Below, one piece after another: positions 41,526 to 50,162 of a DNA stretch of 64,000 nucleotides; position 1 is the stretch's first letter; each line of letters begins with the position of its first letter. The translations under genes and the position numbers were made by a program. The notes under the pieces were generated by a model. The model searched no databases and was not told the DNA's origin. It saw nothing but the letters and a program-made list of their open reading frames with translations. Location of the stretch: contig CP031518.1 in assembly GCA_017161305.1 (NCBI GenBank), forward strand, positions 2,790,001-2,854,000, read 5' to 3'. Source of the DNA: Treponema ruminis (GTDB taxonomy: Bacteria > Spirochaetota > Spirochaetia > Treponematales > Treponemataceae).

Positions 41526-42440
41526 ATGCGCGTTGTCTACCCCTCCGTTTTCACCGGTTTTTCCTGCCTGGCGGGCGATTGCCCGCTGACTTGCTGCATC
41601 GGCTGGTCGGTCGATATCGACGCGGAAAGCCTGGAACGGTATCAAAGCCTTGCCGGAGCGGCAGGGGAGATGGTCCGCAGCCATTTGGTCAAGGATGAGG
41701 GAGCCTACTCATTCACCGTCACTCCCGAAGGCCATTGCTGGTTCCTTGACGGGGACGGCCTGTGCCGCATGCAAAAAGAGTTCGGGATGGATGCGCTGTG
41801 CGATACCTGTCGTTTCTTTCCCCGAATTTCCTGGAACGCGGGGAGCTACGTGCAGTTCTCGATGGATCTCGCGTGTCCCGAGGTCTGCCGCATGGCGTTC
41901 ACCCGTCCGCTCTCCTTTCGGGAAGACGAACAGGAAGGAGAGACACCCCTCCACCGGGAGGGAAGAAGGGAATTGTCCGCGGTCCTCAACCGCCGTGGAC
42001 GGCTGATTGCCGCGTTGGAAAGGCCGTTGACCGTGCGGCGTATCGTCACCGACGGGAGGGAAGACGCGCGCATTGCCAGCATTGTCGCCGATTGCACCAA
42101 GGCAAGCCGCGTTGGTTTCTTGACTCCGGCGAGGGTCCGCCAGCTCCAGCAGGAGTCCGCTTCCTATTGGTTGCGGCACGAGACGCAACTGGAGCCTTGG
42201 TTCTCCACATTGGGGTCGCTGTTGCTCTTCCGCTACGGGTGCATGGCCTGGTATGGAATGCCGTGGGGACGGATTGTCCGTTTCGTACGGCGGGCGATGC
42301 GGATGACCTATCTGCTTCTGCTCCATCAGCAACGGGATGCCGAGGACCTGGAGGTGGATGCCATGGTGGCCGCAAGCGTGCTTTTCGCCCGCAGGATCGA
42401 GCATGTGGAGAAGAACCTGCAGCTCTTGATTGCCAGATGA
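41526..42440 (+). CDS. FliB-like cysteine-cluster protein (flagellin lysine N-methylase family)
   Basis: A 304-residue protein. The opening C14-LAGD-C19-PLT-C23-C24 and later CRMQKEF...CDTCRFFPR and CPEVC give the YkgJ/FliB cysteine pattern that should hold an Fe-S or Zn cluster. FliB methylates flagellin lysines and is usually about 400 residues, so this is a short member. No flagellar gene is in the window, and Sphaerochaeta-type spirochaetes lack flagella, so a different target is likely. TATACT ends only six bases before the ATG, which raises the possibility of a leaderless mRNA. Confidence 0.7.
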   Translation: MRVVYPSVFTGFSCLAGDCPLTCCIGWSVDIDAESLERYQSLAGAAGEMVRSHLVKDEGAYSFTVTPEGHCWFLDGDGLCRMQKEFGMDALCDTCRFFPRISWNAGSYVQFSMDLACPEVCRMAFTRPLSFREDEQEGETPLHREGRRELSAVLNRRGRLIAALERPLTVRRIVTDGREDARIASIVADCTKASRVGFLTPARVRQLQQESASYWLRHETQLEPWFSTLGSLLLFRYGCMAWYGMPWGRIVRFVRRAMRMTYLLLLHQQRDAEDLEVDAMVAASVLFARRIEHVEKNLQLLIAR

Positions 42441-42492
42441 TGCGAGGAGGACTCCTTCCGGAATCCCCCTCGGCTGGTGGTCGTTTGGAATA

Positions 42493-42882
42493 TCAATGGG
42501 TGGCGAGAGAAGCGAAAATCGCCCTGCTGCCGACGAACCGGTGGTCCCGGTAGAGCAAGGTGGGGCAACGCTTGATGCCGTAAAGGCTGCGGCCCTCGGG
42601 ATAGACGGTCAGATTGACGATTCTCGGGTTCCTGCCGTTGTACTGCAAGGCCGACTGCTCGAGCGTCCCTGAGTGGTTGCCATCCACGAAAAGGATTCCT
42701 TGGCGCAGTTCTTTCTCTTCCTGCAGCTTCTGGATGGTCTCTTTCAGGACATCGAAAGCGTTGGTGCCGTCCTGCTCAGACTGCTTGCACAAGGCGACGG
42801 CCAACAGTTGCGCCTTGTTGGTTGACGAAATAGGATTGCCGTTCGCTGTAGCAAAAGGCTGTCGCATTCCCGCGTTATCCAT
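42493..42882 (-). CDS. Hypothetical protein
   Basis: A 129-residue soluble protein that I do not recognise. Residues ~20-60 are helical and charged (LLAVALCKQSEQDGTNAF, ETIQKLQEEKELRQG); the C-terminal half is predicted strand/turn (GILFVDGNHSGTLEQSA; GRNPRIVNLTVYPEGRSLYG). Two Cys only. The ATG 42882 follows GGGAGGGA, and the gene lies 49 bp downstream of the GGDEF gene pair on the same strand, so it is probably the last gene of that operon and might be a c-di-GMP-related helper. Confidence 0.6.
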   Translation of the reverse strand: MDNAGMRQPFATANGNPISSTNKAQLLAVALCKQSEQDGTNAFDVLKETIQKLQEEKELRQGILFVDGNHSGTLEQSALQYNGRNPRIVNLTVYPEGRSLYGIKRCPTLLYRDHRFVGSRAIFASLATH

Positions 42883-42931
42883 GGGACTCCCTCCCGTTCC
42901 TACAGAAGCAAACATCTGAAAGGGGAAAAGG

Positions 42932-44575
42932 TTACCGGGTGATATGGAGCCGTTCCTTCATCGCGTACATGGCCTTCTCCGCACGGGCGAGGAGCATCTC
43001 GTAAGTGGTATCCTTGCCTGGTTCCAGATCGGCGATTCCGTACGAGATCGAGATGCGGTCGACAGGCTTCTCCTCGCCTGCCAACCTGGTCATGGCGGCA
43101 TCCATCTGGTCGAGCAGCTGGTAACGGTCCTTCAGGTCGCTTCCTTCGGGGAAGAGGACGAATTCGTCTCCTCCCGTGCGGAAGAGCTCGCTGTTGGGGA
43201 AGCATGAACGGATCAGGTCTGCAGCGGCTTGCAGGTAGGTGTCCCCTGCCTCGTGGCCGAAGTGGTCGTTGACCTGTTTCAGGTGGTTGACGTCGAAGAA
43301 GATTACCGAGAAGGGTTCGCCTCGGCTGACCATGTCCTTCCGATAGGTCACCTCGCGCTCATAGGCGCGCGGGGCACCGGCTCCGGTCAGCACATCCCGG
43401 TAGGTTTGGGCTTCTAGGTAGTTCACGTATCCGTGCAGCCGTTCCGCCATCTGCTGGACGCTTCGGGTCAGTGTGGCGATTTCGGCGCCACCAGTCGCGG
43501 CCAGATGCACATCGAAATCGCCGCCCGCGATACGGGCTGCGGCTTTCTGGAGCGCATTGAGCGGTTGCAACAGCCGTGAGGCGATCATCGTGGTGACAAT
43601 GAGGAAGAAGAGGGCGGTAAGTACCACCGTGAAGATGACGAGGAAGGCCATCGTGTCCCGCCTTTGGAAGATCTCCCTTTTCGGGGCGGCGAGTATCAGC
43701 ACGAGCCCATTGCTCAGCGTGGTGGAGGCAAGGAGCTTGTCCACTCCGTGCACCTTTGCGGAGACGGGTCCGGTAACACCCATCCGGTTCGGCTTCCCAT
43801 CCAGCAGCTTGCGGGCAAGCTCGGGGTTGTCGTCGTACAGTATGGTCCCGGATTTTATCGATGGGTGGTGGATGACCGCCCCGTTCGCGTCAGTCAGGAC
43901 CGCATAGCCCGTATCATAGACCTTGATGTCCGCCAACCTCTGGTCGAGCACATCGTAGTCGGTGTCGATCGAGACATAGCCGACCAGGATCCGGTCGGAG
44001 AAGACGGGAACGAGATAGCTCAGGACGATTTGCCGCTCGCCTGCGGTGTCCGCGTGCGGTGCCTGCCAGAGCGGCATTTGCACGTTGATGATATCCCGCC
44101 AGTCTTCGTTATCCCGTATGGCGTTGATGTTCTTCGAAACGACAGGGAAGAACTGGGCGGAGGAAGGGCCTCGCTTCTGGACAATACCGCAGGCCGCATC
44201 CTCCGGCAGGAGGTCCGGATCGAAATGGATGGCGCATTCCGTGGTTTCCGGGGTGGCCGTGACGGTCAGCGAGACCATCTCGTCCAAGTCTTTCCGGAGC
44301 TCCGCATAGAACTTCGGATCCTGCAAAAGACTTTGGGCGGGGATGGAACGCGTGACATAGTCGGCCAGCGTCTGTGCGGCTTGTTGGGTCTGCTGGAGCT
44401 GGTTCTCGATGGTCTGCCCGAGTTCCGAGCAGGTCGAGCTGAGAATCCGCTCCGAGCCCCGGTTGACCGAGCTGTTCAGCTGGGAGCCGGCAATGAAGCC
44501 GATGATCGAGGCGGTTGAGAGAATCGTGAGCGCGATCAGCAGTTGCAGGGTATGGGAAAGGGTTCGTTTTCTCAT
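42932..44575 (-). CDS. Diguanylate cyclase with Cache and HAMP domains (second of a pair)
   Basis: A 547-residue protein. TM1 is at ~10-30, a periplasmic dCache-type sensor at ~31-300 (NAIRDNEDWRD..., DTGYAVLTDANGAVIHHP), TM2 at ~305-330 (VIFTVVLTALFFLIVTTMIA), HAMP at ~332-385, and GGDEF at ~400-547. The active site is intact (FRTGGDEF, DVNHLKQVNDHFGHEAGD). The RxxD inhibitory site is absent. The start ATG 44575 overlaps the stop of the upstream cyclase (ATGA), so the two are translationally coupled. Confidence 0.9.
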   Translation of the reverse strand: MRKRTLSHTLQLLIALTILSTASIIGFIAGSQLNSSVNRGSERILSSTCSELGQTIENQLQQTQQAAQTLADYVTRSIPAQSLLQDPKFYAELRKDLDEMVSLTVTATPETTECAIHFDPDLLPEDAACGIVQKRGPSSAQFFPVVSKNINAIRDNEDWRDIINVQMPLWQAPHADTAGERQIVLSYLVPVFSDRILVGYVSIDTDYDVLDQRLADIKVYDTGYAVLTDANGAVIHHPSIKSGTILYDDNPELARKLLDGKPNRMGVTGPVSAKVHGVDKLLASTTLSNGLVLILAAPKREIFQRRDTMAFLVIFTVVLTALFFLIVTTMIASRLLQPLNALQKAAARIAGGDFDVHLAATGGAEIATLTRSVQQMAERLHGYVNYLEAQTYRDVLTGAGAPRAYEREVTYRKDMVSRGEPFSVIFFDVNHLKQVNDHFGHEAGDTYLQAAADLIRSCFPNSELFRTGGDEFVLFPEGSDLKDRYQLLDQMDAAMTRLAGEEKPVDRISISYGIADLEPGKDTTYEMLLARAEKAMYAMKERLHITR

Positions 44576-46224
44576 CGGAGAGCCCCCATCTGGCGCTTTC
44601 TCTCGTACATGGCCTGTTCCGCCCGCTGGAAGACCGAATCGAAGGAGGTGTCGAGACCTTCGATGAAGTTCGCCTTGCCCCAGGCAACGGAAAGCCGGTC
44701 CGTCCACAGGGGCGCTTCGCTTCGTCCGGACACTTCCGCTTCCAGTTTGGCCAGTTTTCCTTCGATTTCGACAAGTTCCTCCTCTTGGGGAAGCAGAATG
44801 AACTCGTCCCCTCCGATCCGGTAGATAGGGGAGTTCGGAAAGATGCTTCGCAGCAGCTTGTAGACTCCGAGCAGGTAGCGGTCACCCTGCATATGGCCGA
44901 ACGTGTCGTTGATGAACTTCAGATTGTTCACATCGAAAAAGACCACCGTATACGAGAACGAGGGATCCTTTCGCGCCTGCTCGTCCAGATGCTTGACCAC
45001 ATTTGTGAAGGCCAGTTTGTTTCCTGCGCCGGTAAGGCTGTCGGTATACGCCATCTGGTTGACGAAATGCAGGTAGGTTTCCAGTTTGCCCGCCATATAC
45101 TTGATGGCGTCAGTCAGTTGCCCGATTTCGTCATTGCCGCTCTCCGGCAACGTGAGGTCGGTCGTTTCCCCATTCATGTGGGTCATCGCCTCGTTCAGCT
45201 CGTTGAGCGGGGAAAAGAGTCTCTTCAGCTTGGAGAAGGACGTGAAACCTGCTACTGCAAGGGTCAGTGCCATTATCAGCAGGATCCGTATTCCGAGCAG
45301 GTTGGATTCCCCATAGAGCGAGGAGTCGGGGACGACCAGCAACAGCCCCATGCCGTTTGAGAGTCTGCGATAGGCGGCGCTCATCCGCTTGCCATCCTGC
45401 TTGAAGGGAACCAGCTTGTCCCCTGAGCCGCCAGGAAAGTCCTTGATGGAAACCAGCCCGGGAATCTGCGCGAACAACGGGGTCCCGATTTCCATGTCCG
45501 GGGCATAGATGATGTTGTCGGCGTCGTCCAGAAGGATTGCGTGTCCCTTCATTTCGTTGATTGCATCCAGGTAGGTCGCCATCGTCCGGTAGTCGAAGGA
45601 GATGCCGGCGACACAGATGCAGATGCCCTGCTCATAGATCGGTACCGCGTAGGTGAGCACCAGACGGTTCGCGTGGGCACTGAAATAAGGACCGAAGAAG
45701 ACGGCCTTCCTGGCGCGCTCTGGCACATACCACCATCCGCTCTGGTTGATTCCGTCGAAAAGCCGGTGGTCCGGTACCGGCATTTTCTGGAAGGGAAGGT
45801 CTGCGGACTTCCTGGTCAGCCAGGTGCCTGGCACACCGGGCAGGTAATCGCTGTTCAGCGCGTAGTAGCTGATAAGCACATCCTGGGTGTTGTTGGCGGC
45901 CACATCGAGCAGCTTGTCCAGGCTGTCCTGGTATCGGAGAAGGAAATCGGGACTCCCTGCCAGATCGTTGAGGTGTCCGAACGCGTTGTTCCTGGCATAG
46001 GTGGCGATCGCGTTGACCGATTGCCTCAAGCTGTTGAAATGGAGCTCCAGTACCGACGCCTCGCGCTGGCAACGCTCGTTCAGGATGATCGCGTTGCTTG
46101 CCTTCTGATAGGAGACAAGAAACAGAAACGTGCTGCTGCCGATCAACAGTACGATGGAGACGACACTGCTGAGAACCAACAGTGTCAGCGTGGTCTGCAA
46201 AGACTGTCTTTTCCGATACGGCAT
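44572..46224 (-). CDS. Diguanylate cyclase with Cache and HAMP domains (first of a pair)
   Basis: A 550-residue membrane protein: TM1 at ~12-36, extracytoplasmic sensor to ~280, TM2 at ~285-305, HAMP at ~305-360, GGDEF at ~375-550. The catalytic IYRIGGDEFILL and DVNNLKFINDTFGHMQGD are intact, and no RxxD I-site is seen. The sensor (GTWLTRKSADLPFQ, FGPYFSAHANRLVLTYAVPI) has the two-module Cache style that binds amino acids or small acids. It differs clearly in sequence from its partner despite the same layout, so the pair reflects an old duplication or two signals read together. Confidence 0.9.
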   Translation of the reverse strand: MPYRKRQSLQTTLTLLVLSSVVSIVLLIGSSTFLFLVSYQKASNAIILNERCQREASVLELHFNSLRQSVNAIATYARNNAFGHLNDLAGSPDFLLRYQDSLDKLLDVAANNTQDVLISYYALNSDYLPGVPGTWLTRKSADLPFQKMPVPDHRLFDGINQSGWWYVPERARKAVFFGPYFSAHANRLVLTYAVPIYEQGICICVAGISFDYRTMATYLDAINEMKGHAILLDDADNIIYAPDMEIGTPLFAQIPGLVSIKDFPGGSGDKLVPFKQDGKRMSAAYRRLSNGMGLLLVVPDSSLYGESNLLGIRILLIMALTLAVAGFTSFSKLKRLFSPLNELNEAMTHMNGETTDLTLPESGNDEIGQLTDAIKYMAGKLETYLHFVNQMAYTDSLTGAGNKLAFTNVVKHLDEQARKDPSFSYTVVFFDVNNLKFINDTFGHMQGDRYLLGVYKLLRSIFPNSPIYRIGGDEFILLPQEEELVEIEGKLAKLEAEVSGRSEAPLWTDRLSVAWGKANFIEGLDTSFDSVFQRAEQAMYERKRQMGALR

Positions 46225-46440
46225 ACAAAAAAGTATAGCATGGTTTTCGATGCCATTGCATCCGTTCGCTTCCCGAAATTTTGCAAGTTTACGGGAAAAA
46301 CGCAGTACAGGCGCTTCGCGGGCAACAGGAATCTGAAATCCTCTGTTTGCAAAGGGAAACGAGGGTATTGCCTAAGACCAGACATGCGGATCCGGCAGAA
46401 GCGGCACCAGACCAATATCCTGATTCCGGCATGTATGGTG

Positions 46441-47235
46441 TTACTCTGCGATGGGCTGGTACCAGGATGGGCGGTCAAGCAGGCCGCTTTTCTGCTTGAT
46501 GTGGAGGACCACCAGGAAGGGGCCGGTCATCTGGACCAGTACGAGCACCGGGGTGTAGATCTGGTCGAGGAGCCAGGAGATCGGGCCGAGGATCGTCCCC
46601 TCCATCGGGGCGGAGATGAACATCATGTTCAGCCCCAGCTTGTGGTTGATGACCAAGGCAAGCAGGCAGAAGAAGCCGGTGAAGGCCATGTAATACTTCA
46701 GGTCCGAACGTTGCAGGTTGACGGTGCCGCTGCGGGAAAGCAGGATGCCCAGGTACACCATCGTCCCATGGTAGAGGAAACTGTGGATGGAAAGGTAGTG
46801 CAAGGTGGGGAAGAGGAGGAGAGAGGTAGACGGGTAGAGCAGGAAGCAAGCTCCGCCGCAAAGGCCGCCGGTGGTGATGAAGACGTCGCCGATGTGCTGG
46901 ATGAAAGGGTGTTTCGAGCAACTCATCACAACCGCGTAGAGGGTGATGGAACAGAAATACAGGGGAAGCCAGGTGTTCAGGTTGGCGGCGAATCCGGTCA
47001 GAAAACGGTAGGTGATCTTGACCAGTTCAAGGATCCAGAGCATCACCGCGTCGCGCCGGAGGATCCTGCGTACTTCTTCGTGTCCGCACTGGGCAGTACG
47101 TTTCAATCCATGGTAGATGGAGAGGAACGTGGTCACCATCAGGAGGAACCATCCCATGGAAGGAAGGCCGGCGGGAGGGTAGACGCCCTCTTTGGCGAAG
47201 AAGTAGTGCAGGAAACATTTCACTGTCGAGACCAT
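46441..47235 (-). CDS. YwaF/TMEM164-like integral membrane protein
   Basis: A 264-residue protein with seven predicted helices. The pattern NTWLPLYFCSITLYAVV, FLLYPSTSLLLFPTLHYLSIHSFLYHGTMVYLGIL and INHKLGLNMMFISAP matches the TIGR02206/YwaF family (conserved His-Ser/His region, 'N...Mfl...P'). The animal relative TMEM164 is an acyltransferase, but the bacterial function is unknown. ATG 47235 has only a weak ribosome site; ATG 47274 is an alternative. It is divergent from the aminotransferase gene. Confidence 0.75.
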   Translation of the reverse strand: MVSTVKCFLHYFFAKEGVYPPAGLPSMGWFLLMVTTFLSIYHGLKRTAQCGHEEVRRILRRDAVMLWILELVKITYRFLTGFAANLNTWLPLYFCSITLYAVVMSCSKHPFIQHIGDVFITTGGLCGGACFLLYPSTSLLLFPTLHYLSIHSFLYHGTMVYLGILLSRSGTVNLQRSDLKYYMAFTGFFCLLALVINHKLGLNMMFISAPMEGTILGPISWLLDQIYTPVLVLVQMTGPFLVVLHIKQKSGLLDRPSWYQPIAE

Positions 47236-47343
47236 AGCCGTAATGGTATCGAATTTTCGCTGATTGGCAAGCATTCGGGCCGGTTTTCCCTTGATTCTTT
47301 CCCCGTGTGGTGGGGAAAATGGGAACCGGACCGAGGGGGATGT

Positions 47344-48516
47344 ATGGAACTTTCCAAGCGCGTAGGCGCCTTTACCGACAGCGTGATCAGGCGAATGACC
47401 CGCATCAGCGACAGCGTCGGGGCAATCAACTTGTCCCAGGGGTTTCCCGATTTCGACCCGCCAAGGGAACTGATGGCGGCATTGGAAAAGGTCGCATTCC
47501 GAGGCCCGCACCAGTATTCGACCACCTTCGGAGCCCGGAACCTGCGTGAGGCAATCTGCCATAAAGCGTCCAAGGGTTTCGGCTGGCAACCGGATCCCGA
47601 CCGGGAGATCGTGGTCACCTGCGGCAGCACCGAGGCGATGATCGTGACGATGATGACCATCTGCAACCCGGGGGACAAGGTGCTGGTCTTTTCTCCTTTC
47701 TATGAGAACTATGGGGCCGATGCCATCCTCAGTGGCGCGGAACCGATTTTCATTCCCTTGGTTCCTCCGGCCTACCGTTTCGACCTCTCGCTGCTCGAGA
47801 AAGGGTTCCGGCAAGGGGCGAAGGCGCTGATCCTCTGCAATCCCTCAAACCCTTGCGGCAAGGTCTTTCGCAGAGAGGAACTGGAGGCAATCGCCAATCT
47901 GGCGGTCAGGTACGATGCCTTCGTGGTCACCGACGAGGTCTATGAGCACATCGTCTTCAAGCCCGCCCGCCATATCCCGATGGCCAGCCTGCCCGGCATG
48001 AAGGAGCATACGATCACCTGCAACTCCCTTTCCAAGACGTACTCGATCACCGGCTGGCGCCTGGGCTACCTGATTGGTCCCGAGTACGTGGTGGAGAACG
48101 CCAAGAAGGTCCACGACTTCTTGACCGTCGGGGCGGCCGCGCCCCTTCAGGAAGCGGCCGTGGCAGGCCTTTCGCTGCCTGATTCCTATTATGAGGAGCT
48201 TTCCTCCCTGTACCAGGAAAAACGCGACCACTTCCTGCGTGGACTGGATGAGGCCGGGCTACGGCACAACGTGCCCCAGGGAAGTTATTTCGTCATGGCC
48301 GATATCCAGCCGTTCCTGGACACGCCTCGTTTCCAAGGCTGGAGCGATCTGCGGTTCTGCGAGTGGATGACCCGGGAGATTGGTGTCGCGGCCGTCCCCG
48401 GTTCCAGTTTCTTTCGGGAACCGGTGAACCACCTGGTCAGGCTCCACTTCGCCAGAAGCCAGGCGACTTTGGATGAGGCGATCAGCCGTCTGAAGCGGCT
48501 GAAGGAGTATCTATGA
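47344..48516 (+). CDS. PLP-dependent aminotransferase, class I/II
   Basis: A 390-residue fold-type I aminotransferase. The PLP lysine is K231 in SLSKTYSITGWRLGY. NPSNPCGKVF (about 164-173), VTDEVYEHIVF and the C-terminal HLVRLHFARSQ (substrate-carboxylate Arg) are the other family marks. The N-terminal NLSQGFPDFDPP resembles the kynurenine/methionine aminotransferase (YbdL/KAT) branch. RBS GAGGGGGA before ATG 47344. Its stop overlaps the esterase start (ATGA). Confidence 0.92.
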   Translation: MELSKRVGAFTDSVIRRMTRISDSVGAINLSQGFPDFDPPRELMAALEKVAFRGPHQYSTTFGARNLREAICHKASKGFGWQPDPDREIVVTCGSTEAMIVTMMTICNPGDKVLVFSPFYENYGADAILSGAEPIFIPLVPPAYRFDLSLLEKGFRQGAKALILCNPSNPCGKVFRREELEAIANLAVRYDAFVVTDEVYEHIVFKPARHIPMASLPGMKEHTITCNSLSKTYSITGWRLGYLIGPEYVVENAKKVHDFLTVGAAAPLQEAAVAGLSLPDSYYEELSSLYQEKRDHFLRGLDEAGLRHNVPQGSYFVMADIQPFLDTPRFQGWSDLRFCEWMTREIGVAAVPGSSFFREPVNHLVRLHFARSQATLDEAISRLKRLKEYL

Positions 48517-49172
48517 TGGATCGATGCCGTGTGGGAAACAGGGAAATCCGCTGCCATTTGCCTGTGGACGCCAGGTTTGTCTGGCTTCAGCCGACCTTTG
48601 ACGAGGACTATGGTTCCCTTGACCGGGAACTTGGGCTGATTTCCAGCAAGCAACCTTTCGGCTTTGTCGCGTTTCCCCTGCAGAACTGGAACGACGAGCT
48701 TTCCCCTTGGCCGGCCCCTCCGGTCTATGGCAACGAGCCTTTTGGAGGGAAGGGCGAGGAGACGCTCGCCTACATGACCGGATCGTTGCTCCCTTGGGTG
48801 AAACAGCGCCAGGGGGATGTCCCCGTGGGTGTCGGCGGCTATTCATTGGCAGGGCTCTTCGCCTTGTGGGCGGCTACCCGGACTTCTGCATTCGCCAGCG
48901 TCGTCGCCGCCAGCCCCTCGGTCTGGTTCCCGGGATGGGCGGACTATGAGCGCGAGCACCATATCTTGGCCCGCAGGGTGTATCTCAGCCTTGGCCTGAA
49001 GGAGGAGAAGACCCGCAATGTGGTGATGCGGCAAGTCGGCGACCGCATCAGGTTTCTGGAACAGGAACTGCGTGGAAGGGGAGTGGACGTGACGCTCCAG
49101 TGGAATCCCGGCGGCCATTTCATGCCAAGCGACGAGCGTTGCGCCAAGGGCTATACCTGGGCGCTCCGCTGA
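48513..49172 (+). CDS. Alpha/beta-hydrolase esterase
   Basis: A 219-residue hydrolase. The nucleophile elbow GGYSLAGLFALW (Ser in G-Y-S-L-A-G), a central ASPSVWFPGW segment as in esterase-D/enterochelin-esterase-like proteins, and a C-terminal WNPGGHFMPSDER that supplies the catalytic His. No signal peptide. Substrate unknown. It is translationally coupled to the aminotransferase (4-bp overlap) and its stop codon directly abuts the stop of the convergent TtcA-like gene. Confidence 0.78.
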   Translation: MMDRCRVGNREIRCHLPVDARFVWLQPTFDEDYGSLDRELGLISSKQPFGFVAFPLQNWNDELSPWPAPPVYGNEPFGGKGEETLAYMTGSLLPWVKQRQGDVPVGVGGYSLAGLFALWAATRTSAFASVVAASPSVWFPGWADYEREHHILARRVYLSLGLKEEKTRNVVMRQVGDRIRFLEQELRGRGVDVTLQWNPGGHFMPSDERCAKGYTWALR

Positions 49173-50030
49173 TTATTCCTCTGTTTCCCGGCCTTCATTG
49201 TATTTCTCAAGGAAACTGTGCCTGCCGCTCCGGTCCTTGTACGCGGGAAACGTGTTGACCACCACGTTGTGCACCGCCCCGAACAAGGACTGTTCGATGG
49301 TCGGATTGTCCTTTTTCAGCTGTTGGATCAGGAGTTTGGTTTCTTTCCGCTTGCTCCCCGTCTCTCCCTCCCGGCCATCGGTGACGCGGCAGGCGCACTG
49401 GATGAACTGGAGGCCGTTGTACCTTGCCCATGCGACGATGTCATGCTCGTACACCGCATACAGGGGCCTGATCAGTTCCATGCCCGGGTAGTTCTTGCTG
49501 TGGAGCTTCGGCGGCATGCACTGGATTTCGGCGGAATAGCACATGCCCATGACGACCGTCTCGATCACATCGTTCAGGTGATGTCCCAGCGCGATCTTGT
49601 TGCACCCGAGTTCCCGGGCCTTCTTGTAGAGATGTCCGCGGCGCATGCGGGCGCAGTGGTAGCAAGGGTACTTTTCGGCCTTGTCTGCCAGATTGAAGAT
49701 GTTTGTCTCGAATATCGTGATGGGGATGTGAAGCAACTGCGCATTTGCCTCGATCTTGTGCCTGTTGGTTTCGTTGTAGCCGGGATCCATGACCAGAAAG
49801 ACCACCTCGAAGGGAAACAGGGAGTAGCGCTGAAGAAGCTGCATCAGCTTTGCCATCAGCATCGAGTCTTTCCCCCCGGAAATGCAGACGGCGATCCTGT
49901 CGCCAGGCTGGATCAGCTGGTATTCCTTGACCGAATGGATGAAGGGACCCCACAGGCGGCTGCGGTAGGTGCCCAGTATGCTGTTCTCGATTTTCTGGTA
50001 TGGTTCGAGATTTCGGTTCTTGTCAGACAT
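49173..50030 (-). CDS. ttcA: TtcA-like tRNA 2-thiocytidine biosynthesis protein
   Basis: A 285-residue PP-loop ATPase. The ATP-pyrophosphatase motif is SGGKDSMLMA (about 51-60); the CxxC pair is in CYHCARMRRG and a further Cys pair in IQCACRV, matching the three-Cys Fe-S site of TtcA. LGHHLNDVIETVVMG is the other family block. TtcA thiolates cytidine 32 in tRNAs. ATG 50030 follows AGGAGC; the frame stays open 27 bases upstream without a ribosome site. Assignment to TtcA rather than to another TtcA/TtuA paralogue is likely but not certain. Confidence 0.82.
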   Translation of the reverse strand: MSDKNRNLEPYQKIENSILGTYRSRLWGPFIHSVKEYQLIQPGDRIAVCISGGKDSMLMAKLMQLLQRYSLFPFEVVFLVMDPGYNETNRHKIEANAQLLHIPITIFETNIFNLADKAEKYPCYHCARMRRGHLYKKARELGCNKIALGHHLNDVIETVVMGMCYSAEIQCMPPKLHSKNYPGMELIRPLYAVYEHDIVAWARYNGLQFIQCACRVTDGREGETGSKRKETKLLIQQLKKDNPTIEQSLFGAVHNVVVNTFPAYKDRSGRHSFLEKYNEGRETEE

Positions 50031-50162
50031 GCGGTTGCTCCTGAGCGGTGGCATCAAAGGCCTGATGGGGACGGCGCCACGTCGGATACGGGCTTGTCCA
50101 TCAGGTAAGTCAAATGCGCCATGGGGACAAGCATAACGAAAGAATCCTTGGTGTGCTAGTTC

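Noticed and set aside
45541..47343. Long 5' extension of the aminotransferase frame
   Set aside because: The frame crosses antisense through the cyclase and YwaF-like genes. The real start at 47344 has a strong ribosome site and matches the family N-terminus.
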